Assembly: GCF_025370775.1 (NCBI RefSeq)
Contig: NZ_JAMXEX010000004.1
Span: 263,441 to 327,440, forward strand
DNA from: Ancylothrix sp. D3o
Lineage (GTDB): Bacteria; Cyanobacteriota; Cyanobacteriia; Cyanobacteriales; Oscillatoriaceae
Length of the DNA stretch: 64,000 nt
Direction of reading: 5' to 3'
In this document: positions 10,446-18,988 of the stretch, in pieces
How the letters are laid out: each line of letters begins with the position of its first letter
How positions within the stretch are numbered: position 1 is the first letter of the stretch
Made by a program: the position numbers and the translations under genes
The notes under the pieces: model-generated
Seen by the model: the letters and a program-made list of their open reading frames with translations, nothing else
The model's database searches: none
What the model was told of the DNA's origin: nothing

Positions 10446-11033
10446 ATGACAACAACCTTTGAACAAAAACCATTAATGCTCAAACTCCATAAAAAACTAA
10501 CGGATGATGAGTTTTTTGAGTTTTGCCAAACTAACCGCGATTGGCGAATTGAGAGAAGTGCATCAGGAGAAATTTTAATTATGCCACCAACAGGATTGGA
10601 AACCGGCGGACGTAATTTTGACTTAATTGGTCAGTTTTTTATCTGGGTAAAACGTGACGGCACCGGCAAAGGTTTTGACTCAAGTAGTGGCTTTACTTTA
10701 CCTAATAATGCGGTGGTTTCTCCTGATGTTTCTTGGGTGAAGTTGGATAAATGGAACGCTTTAACTCCAGAAGAAAAAAAGAAATTTGCGCTAATTGTTC
10801 CTGATTTTGTGATTGAGTTAAAATCGCCTAGTGATAGCCTGAGTGATCTTAAAGAAAAGATGCAGCAATATATTGATAATGGTGTGTCTTTGGCTTGGTT
10901 AATTCATGCAGAAAAACGGCAGGTTTATGTTTATTCTGCGGGGGTGCCGGTGGTGGTTTTAAATGAGCCGGCTTCTGTGAGTGGTGAGCCGGTTTTGCCT
11001 GGGTTTGTTTTAGATTTACAAAGTATTTGGTAG
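10446..11033 (+). CDS. Uma2-family endonuclease-like protein (DUF820)
   Basis: This is a 195-residue protein of the Uma2/DUF820 family, PD-(D/E)XK nuclease-fold proteins heavily expanded in cyanobacteria. Visible core elements are SPDVSWV (first acidic strand), then PDFVIELKSPSDSLSDLKEKM carrying the E-x-K pair. The C-terminal half has LAWLIHAEKRQVYVYSAG. Its cellular role is not established for the family; association with mobile DNA and a deaminase-like or nuclease role have been proposed. The gene stands alone between repeat-rich DNA and the TPR-CHAT gene, 97 bp upstream of the latter. Confidence 0.85.
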   Translation: MTTTFEQKPLMLKLHKKLTDDEFFEFCQTNRDWRIERSASGEILIMPPTGLETGGRNFDLIGQFFIWVKRDGTGKGFDSSSGFTLPNNAVVSPDVSWVKLDKWNALTPEEKKKFALIVPDFVIELKSPSDSLSDLKEKMQQYIDNGVSLAWLIHAEKRQVYVYSAGVPVVVLNEPASVSGEPVLPGFVLDLQSIW

Positions 11034-11130
11034 TTAATGATGCCGGTTTGTGCCGGTGGTTGAATGGGGTGCCGGTGTGGTTTTTTGGGTTGTGGTAGGA
11101 TGCGTCTAGCTGAGGATTGGTGAGACATAA

Positions 11131-13827
11131 ATGGATAGAATACGGGAAGCGAAAAGGTTATTTTATTTAGGAAAGGAGCAGTGTGATAAAAGTCGGTTTC
11201 CAGAGGCAATCGCATCTTGGCAACAAGCATTAACGATTTTTAGGAAAATAGGAAATCGTCAGGGAGAGGCAAATTCCCTGGGAAGTCTCGGAAATGCCTA
11301 CAACTCTTTAGGGCAATATCAGCAAGCCCTAGACTACCATCAGCAGTCTTTAACAATTGCGAGGGAAATAGGATATCGTCAGGGAGAGGCAAATTCTCTG
11401 GGAAATCTCGGAGTTGCCTACTATTCATTAGGGCAATTCCAAAAGGCGATCAACTACCACCAACAGTCTTTAGAAATTTCCCGAGAAATAGGATATCGTC
11501 AGGGAGAGGCAATTTCCCTGGGAAAGCTCGGAAATGCCTACTATTCATTAGGGCAATTCCCAAAGGCGATCGACTACCACCAACAGTCTTTAGAAATTAA
11601 ACGAGAAATAGGATATCGTAAGGGAGAGGCAGCTTCCCTGGGAAATCTCGGAAGTGCCTACGATTCATTAGGGCAATATCAGCGAGCCATAGACTACCAT
11701 CAGCAGTCTGTAGAAATTGCGCGGGAAATAGGATATCGTAAGGGAGAGGCAATTTGCCTGGGAAATCTCGGAAGTGCCTACAATTCATTAGGGCAATATC
11801 AGCGAGCCATAGAGTACCTTCAGCAGTCTGTAGAAATTGCGCGGGAAATAGGATATCGTAAGGGAGAGGCAATTTGCCTGGGAAGTCTCGGACGTGCCTA
11901 CAATTCATTAGGGCAATATCAGAAAGCCATAGACTACCACCAACAGTATTTAGAAATTTCCCGAGAAATAGGAAATCGTCAGGGAGAGGCATTTTCCCTT
12001 AATAATCTCAGCGAAACTCTAAAAAAACTGAATCGATTTGCTGAAGCAGAAAAAAATTTATGGGAAGCCATTACAATTTGGGAAGAAATTAGAGGCGGGT
12101 TAGTTGATGACAGCCATAAAATCTCAATTTTTGAAACCCAAAAACAGGCTTATCAAAACTTACAAGAAGTATTAGTTGCTCAAGATAAATTTACCACAGC
12201 GTTAGAAATATCGGAAAGGGGGCGTACCCGTGCTTTTGTGGAATTGCTAAGACAGCGACTCACCACACCGGCAAATTTAGACAAAGCCGAAGAAAAAACC
12301 ACTTATATCACCATTTCCGACATCCAAAAAGTAGCCAAAACCCAAAACGCTACCCTGATTGAATATTCGATAGTTTTTGGAGAAATCTATATCTGGGTAA
12401 TTCAGCCCACCGGCGAAATAACTTTTCGTCAAGCCAACTTAAAACCCTTAGAAACCCTGGGCAAATCCCTTAATAATCTCGAAGAAATTATTTTAAAAGC
12501 CAGAGTTTCCCTCGGCATTGTAGAAAAAGACAATAACAACCAAACAATTACCTTAGAAAGCGAATTTATAAAAGACAAGCAAGATAATTTTCCCTTACTG
12601 CAACTGTTGTATAAAATTCTCATCGAACCCATAGCCGATCTTTTACCCAGCCATCCCGAAGCGCCGATAATTTTCATTCCCCACTATGCCCTCTTTTTAG
12701 TACCCTTTGCAGCCTTACAAAACCCCCAAGGGCGCTATTTCATCGAAGATCATACTCCCCTAATTTCTCCATCAATTCAAGTATTACAAATTACCCACGA
12801 AAAGCGAGTCAGAAACTTACAGAAAAAAGCCCTAGTAGTGGCGGAACCAACATTACATGAAAGCTTCCAAAAAGATCCCTATAAACTCAAACCTTATCCC
12901 TCTATGATAGAAGCGGGGGAAAGCATCGCCAGTATTTTAGACACTCAATCTATCACCGGCAATAATGCTACTAAAGTAGCTGTTATCAACCAAATGCTGG
13001 GAACGCGAATTCTGCACATTTTCGCTCACGGGCTTTTAGATGAATATCAAAACGAGGAAAATGCTAAACTAGGTATTCCTGGCACTATTGTTTTAGCCCC
13101 CGATGGAGAAGAGGATGGGGCTTTAAATGCCGCAGAAATCCTAAATTTAGAACTGAATTCCGAGATAGTTGTATTGGCTGCCTGTAGCACCGGCAAAGGT
13201 AAAATTACTGGTGATGGTATTGTAGGATTATCTCGCTGTTTCATTCTGGCAGGAGTTCCCAGTTTAATCGTTTCCCTCTGGAATATTGGCGCACCGGCAG
13301 CTAAGTTTTTGATGACAAAATTTTATCAAAATTTAAGCCAAGGAGAAAATCGGGCTGCTTCCTTGCGCCATGCTATGCTAGAAACTAAAAAGCGCTTTAG
13401 TTCGCCTAAAGCTTGGGCTGGGTTTACATTGATTGGTGAAAGCGATCCTTTAGAGTTAACCATCCAAAAAATACAGGAAGCATTACGCACTATGGCAAAC
13501 CTTGATAACTGCACACCCGAAGAAATTGTTGATGCGTTTAGCCGGCTATTTGATACTTGTGATAACCAGTTTTTGAGTCAAATAACAGGTTTAGATATTC
13601 AAACCGATAGCATAGAAGAATTGGCAGAGAGAATCAAAAAGTGGTGCAAAACTCGTCCCAATGTAGAAGAAAATATCGAAAATGAAATCTACGAAGCTGG
13701 GGCAGCAGATGCGGATGAGGAAAAACCAGAAATCTTAGAGGAAATATTAAGAAGATGTCAGGAAAAATATCGCGCTAATGAAAATCGGCAAACTTCACAA
13801 AATTTGTCGTCAGATAATAAAGGATGA
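11131..13827 (+). CDS. TPR-CHAT protease
   Basis: This 898-residue protein has seven or eight N-terminal tetratricopeptide repeats with an exact 40-residue period (about residues 35-300), a linker, and a CHAT caspase-like cysteine protease domain. The catalytic dyad is visible as His633 in HIFAHG and Cys685 in AACSTGKG, followed by GVPSLIVSLW. After the CHAT domain is an acidic C-terminal tail of about 110 residues (PEEIVDAF...EILEEILRRC). TPR-CHAT proteins act as regulated proteases in bacterial immunity and programmed death, for example with type III-E CRISPR effectors or gasdermins. The next gene, 60 bp downstream, is a membrane protein and is a candidate partner or substrate. Function here is inferred. 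Confidence 0.85.
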   Translation: MDRIREAKRLFYLGKEQCDKSRFPEAIASWQQALTIFRKIGNRQGEANSLGSLGNAYNSLGQYQQALDYHQQSLTIAREIGYRQGEANSLGNLGVAYYSLGQFQKAINYHQQSLEISREIGYRQGEAISLGKLGNAYYSLGQFPKAIDYHQQSLEIKREIGYRKGEAASLGNLGSAYDSLGQYQRAIDYHQQSVEIAREIGYRKGEAICLGNLGSAYNSLGQYQRAIEYLQQSVEIAREIGYRKGEAICLGSLGRAYNSLGQYQKAIDYHQQYLEISREIGNRQGEAFSLNNLSETLKKLNRFAEAEKNLWEAITIWEEIRGGLVDDSHKISIFETQKQAYQNLQEVLVAQDKFTTALEISERGRTRAFVELLRQRLTTPANLDKAEEKTTYITISDIQKVAKTQNATLIEYSIVFGEIYIWVIQPTGEITFRQANLKPLETLGKSLNNLEEIILKARVSLGIVEKDNNNQTITLESEFIKDKQDNFPLLQLLYKILIEPIADLLPSHPEAPIIFIPHYALFLVPFAALQNPQGRYFIEDHTPLISPSIQVLQITHEKRVRNLQKKALVVAEPTLHESFQKDPYKLKPYPSMIEAGESIASILDTQSITGNNATKVAVINQMLGTRILHIFAHGLLDEYQNEENAKLGIPGTIVLAPDGEEDGALNAAEILNLELNSEIVVLAACSTGKGKITGDGIVGLSRCFILAGVPSLIVSLWNIGAPAAKFLMTKFYQNLSQGENRAASLRHAMLETKKRFSSPKAWAGFTLIGESDPLELTIQKIQEALRTMANLDNCTPEEIVDAFSRLFDTCDNQFLSQITGLDIQTDSIEELAERIKKWCKTRPNVEENIENEIYEAGAADADEEKPEILEEILRRCQEKYRANENRQTSQNLSSDNKG
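11242..12000 (+). repeat. 120-bp tandem repeat array inside the TPR-CHAT gene
   Basis: The word AGGGAGAGGC recurs at exactly 120-bp steps (11261, 11381, 11501, 11621, 11741, 11861, 11981). Neighbouring units share long identical stretches such as GGGCAATATC and CTTTAGAAATT. Each unit encodes one 40-residue TPR. The high nucleotide identity implies recent duplication or gene conversion between units. Confidence 0.9.
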
Positions 13828-13844
13828 GGAAAATGGCGCAAATT

Positions 13845-13868
13845 CGCCACCAATTGAAATCGGTGGCG
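13845..13868. repeat. Short palindrome between TPR-CHAT and the membrane protein gene
   Basis: CGCCACC (13845-13851) and GGTGGCG (13862-13868) form a 7-bp inverted repeat in the 60-bp gap. It resembles the CACCGGTT-type palindromes found after gltS and looks like another dispersed element rather than a terminator, since no T-run follows. Confidence 0.6.
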
Positions 13869-13887
13869 TATCTTTAACAACAAAATT

Positions 13888-15549
13888 ATGACAACACCGG
13901 CACAAATTAAAAACCCCATTCTCACCCTCTACGCATTTCAGCTAAGAGATGCAGCAGACGAAGGCTATCAAAAACCCGCCCAAAATGCAGATGATGTGTG
14001 GGTAAATGTTGAGTTTGCCGCGAATAAACTATATTTTTCTGAATTGGAAAACCTACAGAATAAGCTAAAACTCAACAACCTAAACGAGTGGGAATATTCA
14101 CTCCTGAAGGATGGCAAATCTTTAAAATTATCTCAACCAGAAAACCAGCCACTAAAAGGCTCATTTCGCGCACAAAAAGCACAAGATATTTACATTGCCG
14201 AATTAACCCTTTTTTGCAAAGACAAACAAACCCCAATTCCCACCGGCAACCTAACCGAATTCAACCCCGATAGCTGTTTATTACAACCTACTATAAAAGC
14301 CACCTTTGGGCAAACAATTTTGCTTTATGCAGAACCGGCAGTTTTTGATAATTACCGCAAACTTGCCGACACTTGCATTCAAGATTTAATTCAAAATCAC
14401 ATAACACAACTACCTCAATTTGTCAACGAGGGCGAACTCTTAGGCAGCCCGATTTTTGAGTACGATAACCGGCAATTAAACCCCCTACAAAACTGCCATA
14501 TTTTAGTTTGGCTGAAACTCCACCCAGACACTTTAGCACTGGTAACAAAAGAATTTGATTCATACTTGCGAACTCTGCTACTCTACCGGCGCAAAGTATT
14601 GTATGCCTATTTCCAAGGGAGAAAACACTACGCAGAAGGGCAAAACATAGCCAAAATCCTAGAAAAAAAGATACCCGACTTTGACGCAATCACCCAAGAA
14701 TCAGAACAAGAAAGCCGGTTGCAAAAATATCGAGAATTATTAAAAGAAATCCTCAAAGAAGGTTTTAATTACCGGCAATCCTTACGTTATTTGCAAGAAT
14801 GCTACAACACCATCACGATCAACACTGACAATTTTGCAGAAAGTTTAAAAGATATTCAACGCTTAAAATTGCCCGATGATAATTTGGAATTGTGGGAAAG
14901 TTTTTTAGAGTTAGCCCAAAATAAGTACCAAAAGCAATTAGAAGCCGATATAAATTACCTAATGGCAGGGCAAAATTTATTTCAAGAAATGGTGGCGACA
15001 ATTCGCGCTAATCTTGAGATTGAGCAAGTAGAAGCCGAGAGAAAAATTCAAGAAACTTTAATCCAACAGGTAACAGAAAGCCGCAATTTACAACACTCAT
15101 TACTCGACTTGCAAACAGAAATTCAAAACAGCAGCAAACAAGACGCAGAGGACAACCGCGAGTTAAACGTTAAAATAGCGGTTGTCGGTGCAGGAATGGC
15201 AACTGCCGGTGTTGTTGCTACTAGCTATCCATTAATAAAAGCAGAACAACCATTATTACCACCTTGGCATCCAAACGCCCATAAATTCCATCCCTTTACC
15301 CAATCAATTTTATGGAGTTTGGTATTTGGTGGAATAGCAGCGGGAACGTTTTTACTACCTAGAAAAAAATTGAGTTTGGTATGGGGTTTAGTAGCAGTAG
15401 GATCATTTTTCCTCTTTATAAAAAAATCGAGTTTAGTATGGGGTTTAGTAGCAGCGGTAACGTTTTTCCTCTTTATAAAAGAATGGCAATTTAAACAAAA
15501 CAAACAAAAAAAAGACTCCCAAAAAGGGGAGCCAAATAATAGAAAATAA
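13888..15549 (+). CDS. Unrecognised coiled-coil protein with C-terminal membrane hairpins
   Basis: I do not recognise this 553-residue protein as a named family. Residues 1-150 look beta-rich (ILTLYAFQLRDAADEG at the start). Residues ~150-425 are highly charged and helical with Gln/Glu/Leu-rich coiled-coil stretches (for example QVEAERKIQETLIQQV). Residues ~430-535 contain four hydrophobic segments: one around AVVGAGMATAGVVATSY, then three near-identical 19-residue repeats ending in RKK, IKK and IKE. A Lys/Gln-rich tail closes the protein. It is co-directional with and 60 bp after the TPR-CHAT protease, so a functional link such as protease-activated membrane effector or sensor is plausible but unproven. 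Confidence 0.7.
   Translation: MTTPAQIKNPILTLYAFQLRDAADEGYQKPAQNADDVWVNVEFAANKLYFSELENLQNKLKLNNLNEWEYSLLKDGKSLKLSQPENQPLKGSFRAQKAQDIYIAELTLFCKDKQTPIPTGNLTEFNPDSCLLQPTIKATFGQTILLYAEPAVFDNYRKLADTCIQDLIQNHITQLPQFVNEGELLGSPIFEYDNRQLNPLQNCHILVWLKLHPDTLALVTKEFDSYLRTLLLYRRKVLYAYFQGRKHYAEGQNIAKILEKKIPDFDAITQESEQESRLQKYRELLKEILKEGFNYRQSLRYLQECYNTITINTDNFAESLKDIQRLKLPDDNLELWESFLELAQNKYQKQLEADINYLMAGQNLFQEMVATIRANLEIEQVEAERKIQETLIQQVTESRNLQHSLLDLQTEIQNSSKQDAEDNRELNVKIAVVGAGMATAGVVATSYPLIKAEQPLLPPWHPNAHKFHPFTQSILWSLVFGGIAAGTFLLPRKKLSLVWGLVAVGSFFLFIKKSSLVWGLVAAVTFFLFIKEWQFKQNKQKKDSQKGEPNNRK
15315..15485 (+). repeat. Three tandem 57-bp units encoding transmembrane repeats
   Basis: Units at 15315-15371, 15372-15428 and 15429-15485 each begin GAGTTTGGTAT or GAGTTTAGTAT. 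They encode the 19-residue segments WSLVFGGIAAG..., LSLVWGLVAVG... and SSLVWGLVAAV.... Units 2 and 3 are nearly identical at the DNA level, unit 1 is more diverged. A multiple of three keeps the frame, so the number of membrane-spanning segments can change by slippage. Confidence 0.9.
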
Positions 15550-15610
15550 GTATGTAGTTGGGCTTTAGCCCCAAAAACACCGGCATCCAAACCCAAACAT
15601 CGCTAATAAA

Positions 15611-15835
15611 TTAATTCACACCGGCAACATCAATCGGATAACCCGGCACCCGCTCACTATAGTCAATTTTCGTGCCAGTCACAGACTCCGCCAACGTCTC
15701 AAACTGATCAGAATCCCAATTACGGGCATGAATAGGCTTAGACTGCTCACCCCGGAAGTACGCTTGAGTGCCCAACACCGCCGCAGCGCCCCAACCGGCC
15801 ACAATCAAACAACCCAAAATAATCATAGTAGCCAT
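15611..15835 (-). CDS. Small single-span membrane protein, unknown
   Basis: This is a 74-residue protein. Residues 1-27 form a hydrophobic membrane segment (MIILGCLIVAGWGAAAVLG), followed by a polar tail with QFETLAESVTGTKIDYSERVPGYP. The start ATG is preceded by AAGAGG at a proper distance on the minus strand. The one-helix-plus-soluble-tail layout resembles small photosystem accessory proteins of cyanobacteria, but I cannot assign it to a named subunit. It is flanked by palindromic repeats on its upstream side and appears monocistronic. Confidence 0.75.
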   Translation of the reverse strand: MATMIILGCLIVAGWGAAAVLGTQAYFRGEQSKPIHARNWDSDQFETLAESVTGTKIDYSERVPGYPIDVAGVN

Positions 15836-15927
15836 TTATTTTGCCTCTTAACATTTGTTTACCTTTATGTAAATAAATGTAACAAACTCTTGCCAAGCCC
15901 GTCAACCTGTAATAAATACGGTTAACC

Positions 15928-15945
15928 CCCCTAGCTTTGTAGGGG
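15928..15945. repeat. Small inverted repeat
   Basis: CCCCTA (15928-15933) and TAGGGG (15940-15945) enclose a 6-nt loop in the gap between the small membrane protein and the deacetylase gene. This is the core of the TAGGGGC-type dispersed repeats also seen near 59105. Confidence 0.45.
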
Positions 15946-15988
15946 CAGTGCCAACAGTGACGCATTTGTCCCAGATATATACAGAGCC

Positions 15989-16020
15989 AAAAAAAACCCG
16001 GTTTCGCCTAGGAAACCGGG
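15989..16020 (-). terminator. Rho-independent terminator of the deacetylase gene
   Basis: On the minus strand CCCGGTTTC and GAAACCGGG form a 9-bp stem around a 6-nt loop, followed by a run of eight T (complement of 15989-15996). It lies 18 bp past the stop of the polysaccharide deacetylase gene. Confidence 0.9.
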
Positions 16021-16037
16021 ATTCAGCAAAAAACAAA

Positions 16038-17051
16038 TTAACGATGTAAAGACCTTGGAACCGCTCTTGATGGCTCCACCGGCTTAACGGGCTTAGGTTT
16101 AACAGAAGTCGGCTTTGTAAACTTAGCCTTAGCTGCCGCCTCAGCCTTAAGCTCCTTATCCTTCAACTCCAACAACTCCGGCACCGTCACAAACGTATAA
16201 CCCTGCTTTCTCAACTCAGCAATAATCACAGGTAACGCCCTCAAAGTTGTAGAACGCTCACCGCCGCCATCGTGCATCAAAACAATTCCCCCAGACTTCG
16301 CACTGCTGAGAACATTCTTAATAAGCTGTTCCTGCGAAGGCTGAGAAGACTCCTGAGAATCACTAGACCACATAGCCACCGTCATTTTTTGGGACTTAGC
16401 ATAATCTGCCAAACCGTTCGTCAAAACCCCTCCCGGTGGCCGAAAGAAACTGGTTTTCGCGCCGGTGGTTTTATAAATCAGCGCCGCCGTATCCTCAATT
16501 TCCTTAGCAGCCGTTTCGGTACCTACATTGTGATAATGGTGATTCCAAGTATGATTTCCCAAAGCATGACCTTCCGCCACAACGCGACGGGCCATATCGG
16601 GATACAGTTGCAGATGCCGGCCAATCACAAAAAACGTACCCTTGACTTTATTCTTCTTCAAAACATCTAAAATTGGCGCTGTTCCCGGCCAAGGGCCATC
16701 ATCAAAAGTCAAAGCAATAACCTTTTGCTTAGCGCTAAGTTTCACATCTTCAATAGTTTTCCCTGCAAAATGAGCCGGTGTCGCAAAAGTCAAACGCTTT
16801 TCCTTTTCCTTTTGCAGTTCAACCACAGTGCTTGTAAAACCATCCACCCGCTGCTGAACGGCAACTTGCACAGTAGGTGACTTCTCAAAAGCTTTAGTTT
16901 CTAGCTCCCAGAACGCCCGCTCCGGTAACTGTACATCTTCTAATAAAGTTGTATAAAGCGGAAACATAGCACCCATCACAAAACTGCCAATAGCAGCCCC
17001 AAGGCCAACAATAACTTTTTGTTGCCTTGCTAACGAATTGTTATATGCCAC
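16038..17051 (-). CDS. Polysaccharide deacetylase (NodB homology domain)
   Basis: This 337-residue protein has an N-terminal membrane anchor (VIVGLGAAIGSFVMGAMF) and a NodB-type carbohydrate esterase 4 domain. Catalytic and metal-binding motifs are visible: ALTFDDGPWPG (catalytic base Asp and metal Asp), HALGNHTWNHH (metal His pair), FFRPPGG and GGIVLMHDGG. It would remove N-acetyl groups from peptidoglycan or an exported polysaccharide. The GTG start at 17051 was chosen because GGGAGGAG lies about 10 nt upstream. The alternative GTG at 17099 has no such signal. A Lys/Pro-rich tail follows the domain. Confidence 0.9.
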   Translation of the reverse strand: MAYNNSLARQQKVIVGLGAAIGSFVMGAMFPLYTTLLEDVQLPERAFWELETKAFEKSPTVQVAVQQRVDGFTSTVVELQKEKEKRLTFATPAHFAGKTIEDVKLSAKQKVIALTFDDGPWPGTAPILDVLKKNKVKGTFFVIGRHLQLYPDMARRVVAEGHALGNHTWNHHYHNVGTETAAKEIEDTAALIYKTTGAKTSFFRPPGGVLTNGLADYAKSQKMTVAMWSSDSQESSQPSQEQLIKNVLSSAKSGGIVLMHDGGGERSTTLRALPVIIAELRKQGYTFVTVPELLELKDKELKAEAAAKAKFTKPTSVKPKPVKPVEPSRAVPRSLHR

Positions 17052-17162
17052 AAAACTAGCACTCCTCCCACTAATCGCTATGCACCGAATATACACCACC
17101 TTTATCCTTTAGTCGGGTGTCGCATATTACACTTCGTTAACAATCGCTAAAAACCCTCCTTT

Positions 17163-17201
17163 GACCAATGACAAATGACCAATGACAAATGACCAATGAC
17201 T
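17163..17201. repeat. Heptanucleotide tandem repeat (STRR)
   Basis: Alternating heptamers CCAATGA and CAAATGA occur about five times in tandem, just downstream of the panC-cmk stop. This is the short tandemly repeated repetitive sequence class known from filamentous cyanobacteria. Confidence 0.8.
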
Positions 17202-17215
17202 ATAATGATTGCTAA

Positions 17216-18811
17216 TCAACTGCGAGAAAGGTAACAATTAACAATCCTGTTCACCACTTCAGGAATTGTCAACCCATCCGTTACAATTTCAATAGCATCA
17301 GCCGCTTTCCGCAGAGGCGAAACAGAGCGCGTACTGTCTTTGCGATCTCGTTCTTTGATATCAGCTTCCAGCTTTTCTATTGTTATGGTTTCCTGATCTT
17401 GCTTTTGCAGATCCGTCAACCGCCGCCGTGCCCGTTCCTTTGCCGAAGCCGTCAAAAAAATCTTCAACTCTGCATCAGGAAAAACGTGCGTCCCAATATC
17501 CCGTCCTTCTGCAACTAAACCGCCTTTTTTTCCTATACTTTGTTGCTGTTTCACCAGCACTTGACGCACCGCCGACAACGCCGAAACCGCAGAAACATGA
17601 GCGGTTACTTCCAAAGAGCGGATCACTTGTGTAACATTCTCACCGTTAATAAAAATTTGACTAGGTGAACCAGAATCACCGGCCAGATTGTTATTTGGGC
17701 TGGCAAAGGTGATTTCACACCGGCTTACCAGTTCAGCAATAGCCGGTTCATCATTTAAAGGAATTTTTGATTGCAACACAAGCCAAGTTACCGCCCTATA
17801 CATGGCGCCGGTGTCTAAATATAAAAGTCCCAAAGCTTTGGCAACCATACTGGCGACAGTAGATTTCCCGGCACCGGCAGGGCCATCAATAGCAACAATC
17901 GGCTGCCGGTTTTGCAACACTATATTATCTATTAAGCGCGTAGAACCAAGGCGGGCTGCCAGGGCTAACAGTCCGACCTCCTCAATTTTTTCTAAAGGCA
18001 TCAGAGTAATAGGATCAACTAATTCAATATATTCGAGTTGAATTTGGGCAAACTTCATCAACTCGTTTTTCACAGATGCGATCATAGCAGACGCAGTGTG
18101 ATCACCGGCCTTAAAACTTTGTTCAGCAGCAAGCAAGCTGCGGTATAGAGCCGGTGCAATGTCTTTTTCTTGATCAGATAAATATTTATTGCGAGAACTG
18201 CAAGCCAGCCCAGAGGGCTCTCGAATAATAGGACAAGGAACAATTTCCACAGGAATATTTAAATGCTCGACCATCCGCTGAATAATGGCAACTTGTTGAG
18301 CATCTTTTTGGCCAAAATAAGCACGGTCTGGCTGTACAAGATTAAATAACTTAGTGACGATGGTGGCGACGCCTTGAAAATGGCCCGGACGAAAGCGACC
18401 GCAGAGAACAGATGTCATTGAGGCCGGTGGGAAAACTTGGGTAAGCGGTTGGTTGGTTTCACCGGCCTTAGCAAGAGAGGAACTGAGGCCGAGTTCTTGG
18501 GGGGTGGGGGCAAAAATGATGTCTACACCGGCCTTTTCACAGAGTTGCCGGTCTTGTTCGAGAGTGCGGGGATATTTGTGGAAATCTTCCTTGGGGCCAA
18601 ATTGTAAGGGATTGACAAAAATGCTGACAATGACAGTGCTGTTTTCTTGTTTGGCTCGCTCGATGAGGCTGAGATGACCGATATGCAGGGCTCCCATTGT
18701 GGGGACAAGGGCGATGCCGGTGGGCTGGATGCTGCCGGTTGTCAATGCAGCGGCGGTTCTTTGTTGTTTGATATAGCTGCGTAATGCTGCAACTGTGGTG
18801 TACAGGCGCAC
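17216..18811 (-). CDS. panC/cmk: Bifunctional pantoate--beta-alanine ligase / cytidylate kinase
   Basis: This 531-residue fusion is typical of cyanobacteria. Residues ~1-290 are pantothenate synthetase (VPTMGALHIGHLSLI carries the HIGH-type nucleotide-binding motif, and later GQKDAQQVAII), condensing pantoate with beta-alanine for coenzyme A. Residues ~305-531 are (d)CMP kinase, with P-loop AIDGPAGAGKSTVA and the substrate segment LDTGAMYRAVTW, ending in the RDKKD-type lid (ERDRKDSTRS). The start is GTG at 18811, with GGGGGAGAAGG upstream. That Shine-Dalgarno is part of an inverted repeat (18818-18875). Confidence 0.95.
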   Translation of the reverse strand: MRLYTTVAALRSYIKQQRTAAALTTGSIQPTGIALVPTMGALHIGHLSLIERAKQENSTVIVSIFVNPLQFGPKEDFHKYPRTLEQDRQLCEKAGVDIIFAPTPQELGLSSSLAKAGETNQPLTQVFPPASMTSVLCGRFRPGHFQGVATIVTKLFNLVQPDRAYFGQKDAQQVAIIQRMVEHLNIPVEIVPCPIIREPSGLACSSRNKYLSDQEKDIAPALYRSLLAAEQSFKAGDHTASAMIASVKNELMKFAQIQLEYIELVDPITLMPLEKIEEVGLLALAARLGSTRLIDNIVLQNRQPIVAIDGPAGAGKSTVASMVAKALGLLYLDTGAMYRAVTWLVLQSKIPLNDEPAIAELVSRCEITFASPNNNLAGDSGSPSQIFINGENVTQVIRSLEVTAHVSAVSALSAVRQVLVKQQQSIGKKGGLVAEGRDIGTHVFPDAELKIFLTASAKERARRRLTDLQKQDQETITIEKLEADIKERDRKDSTRSVSPLRKAADAIEIVTDGLTIPEVVNRIVNCYLSRS

Positions 18812-18817
18812 GCCTTC

Positions 18818-18875
18818 TCCCCCAAGTGTTCGTTTTTTGCCAGTCAGTATTGTAGCGTTTAGATCACTTGGGGGA
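18818..18875 (-). promoter_or_regulatory. Inverted repeat covering the panC-cmk ribosome binding site
   Basis: TCCCCCAAGTG (18818-18828) and CACTTGGGGGA (18865-18875) are perfect 11-bp complements separated by 36 nt. On the minus strand the 3' arm contains GGGGGA, the left part of the panC Shine-Dalgarno, ending 6 nt before the GTG. If transcribed, the hairpin would hide the ribosome binding site. This is an inference from sequence geometry only. Confidence 0.5.
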
Positions 18876-18988
18876 AAATATTTTAACTGTATGCTTGCTC
18901 TGCCACCGGCTGGTTGATCGAGGTTTTCATTTGTAAGGCTAAGCCCAGCCTAGATTAAATTTGAAAGGTAGCAGAGCAAAGGCATAGA

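Noticed and set aside
11242-12000. Regular 120-bp repeats that could look like a CRISPR-type array
   Set aside because: The repeats are contiguous, coding, and each translates to a 40-residue TPR; there are no spacers.
17163-17201. Heptamer tandem repeats considered as a CRISPR or iteron origin
   Set aside because: Unit length of 7 bp without spacers matches the known STRR class; no replication genes are nearby.
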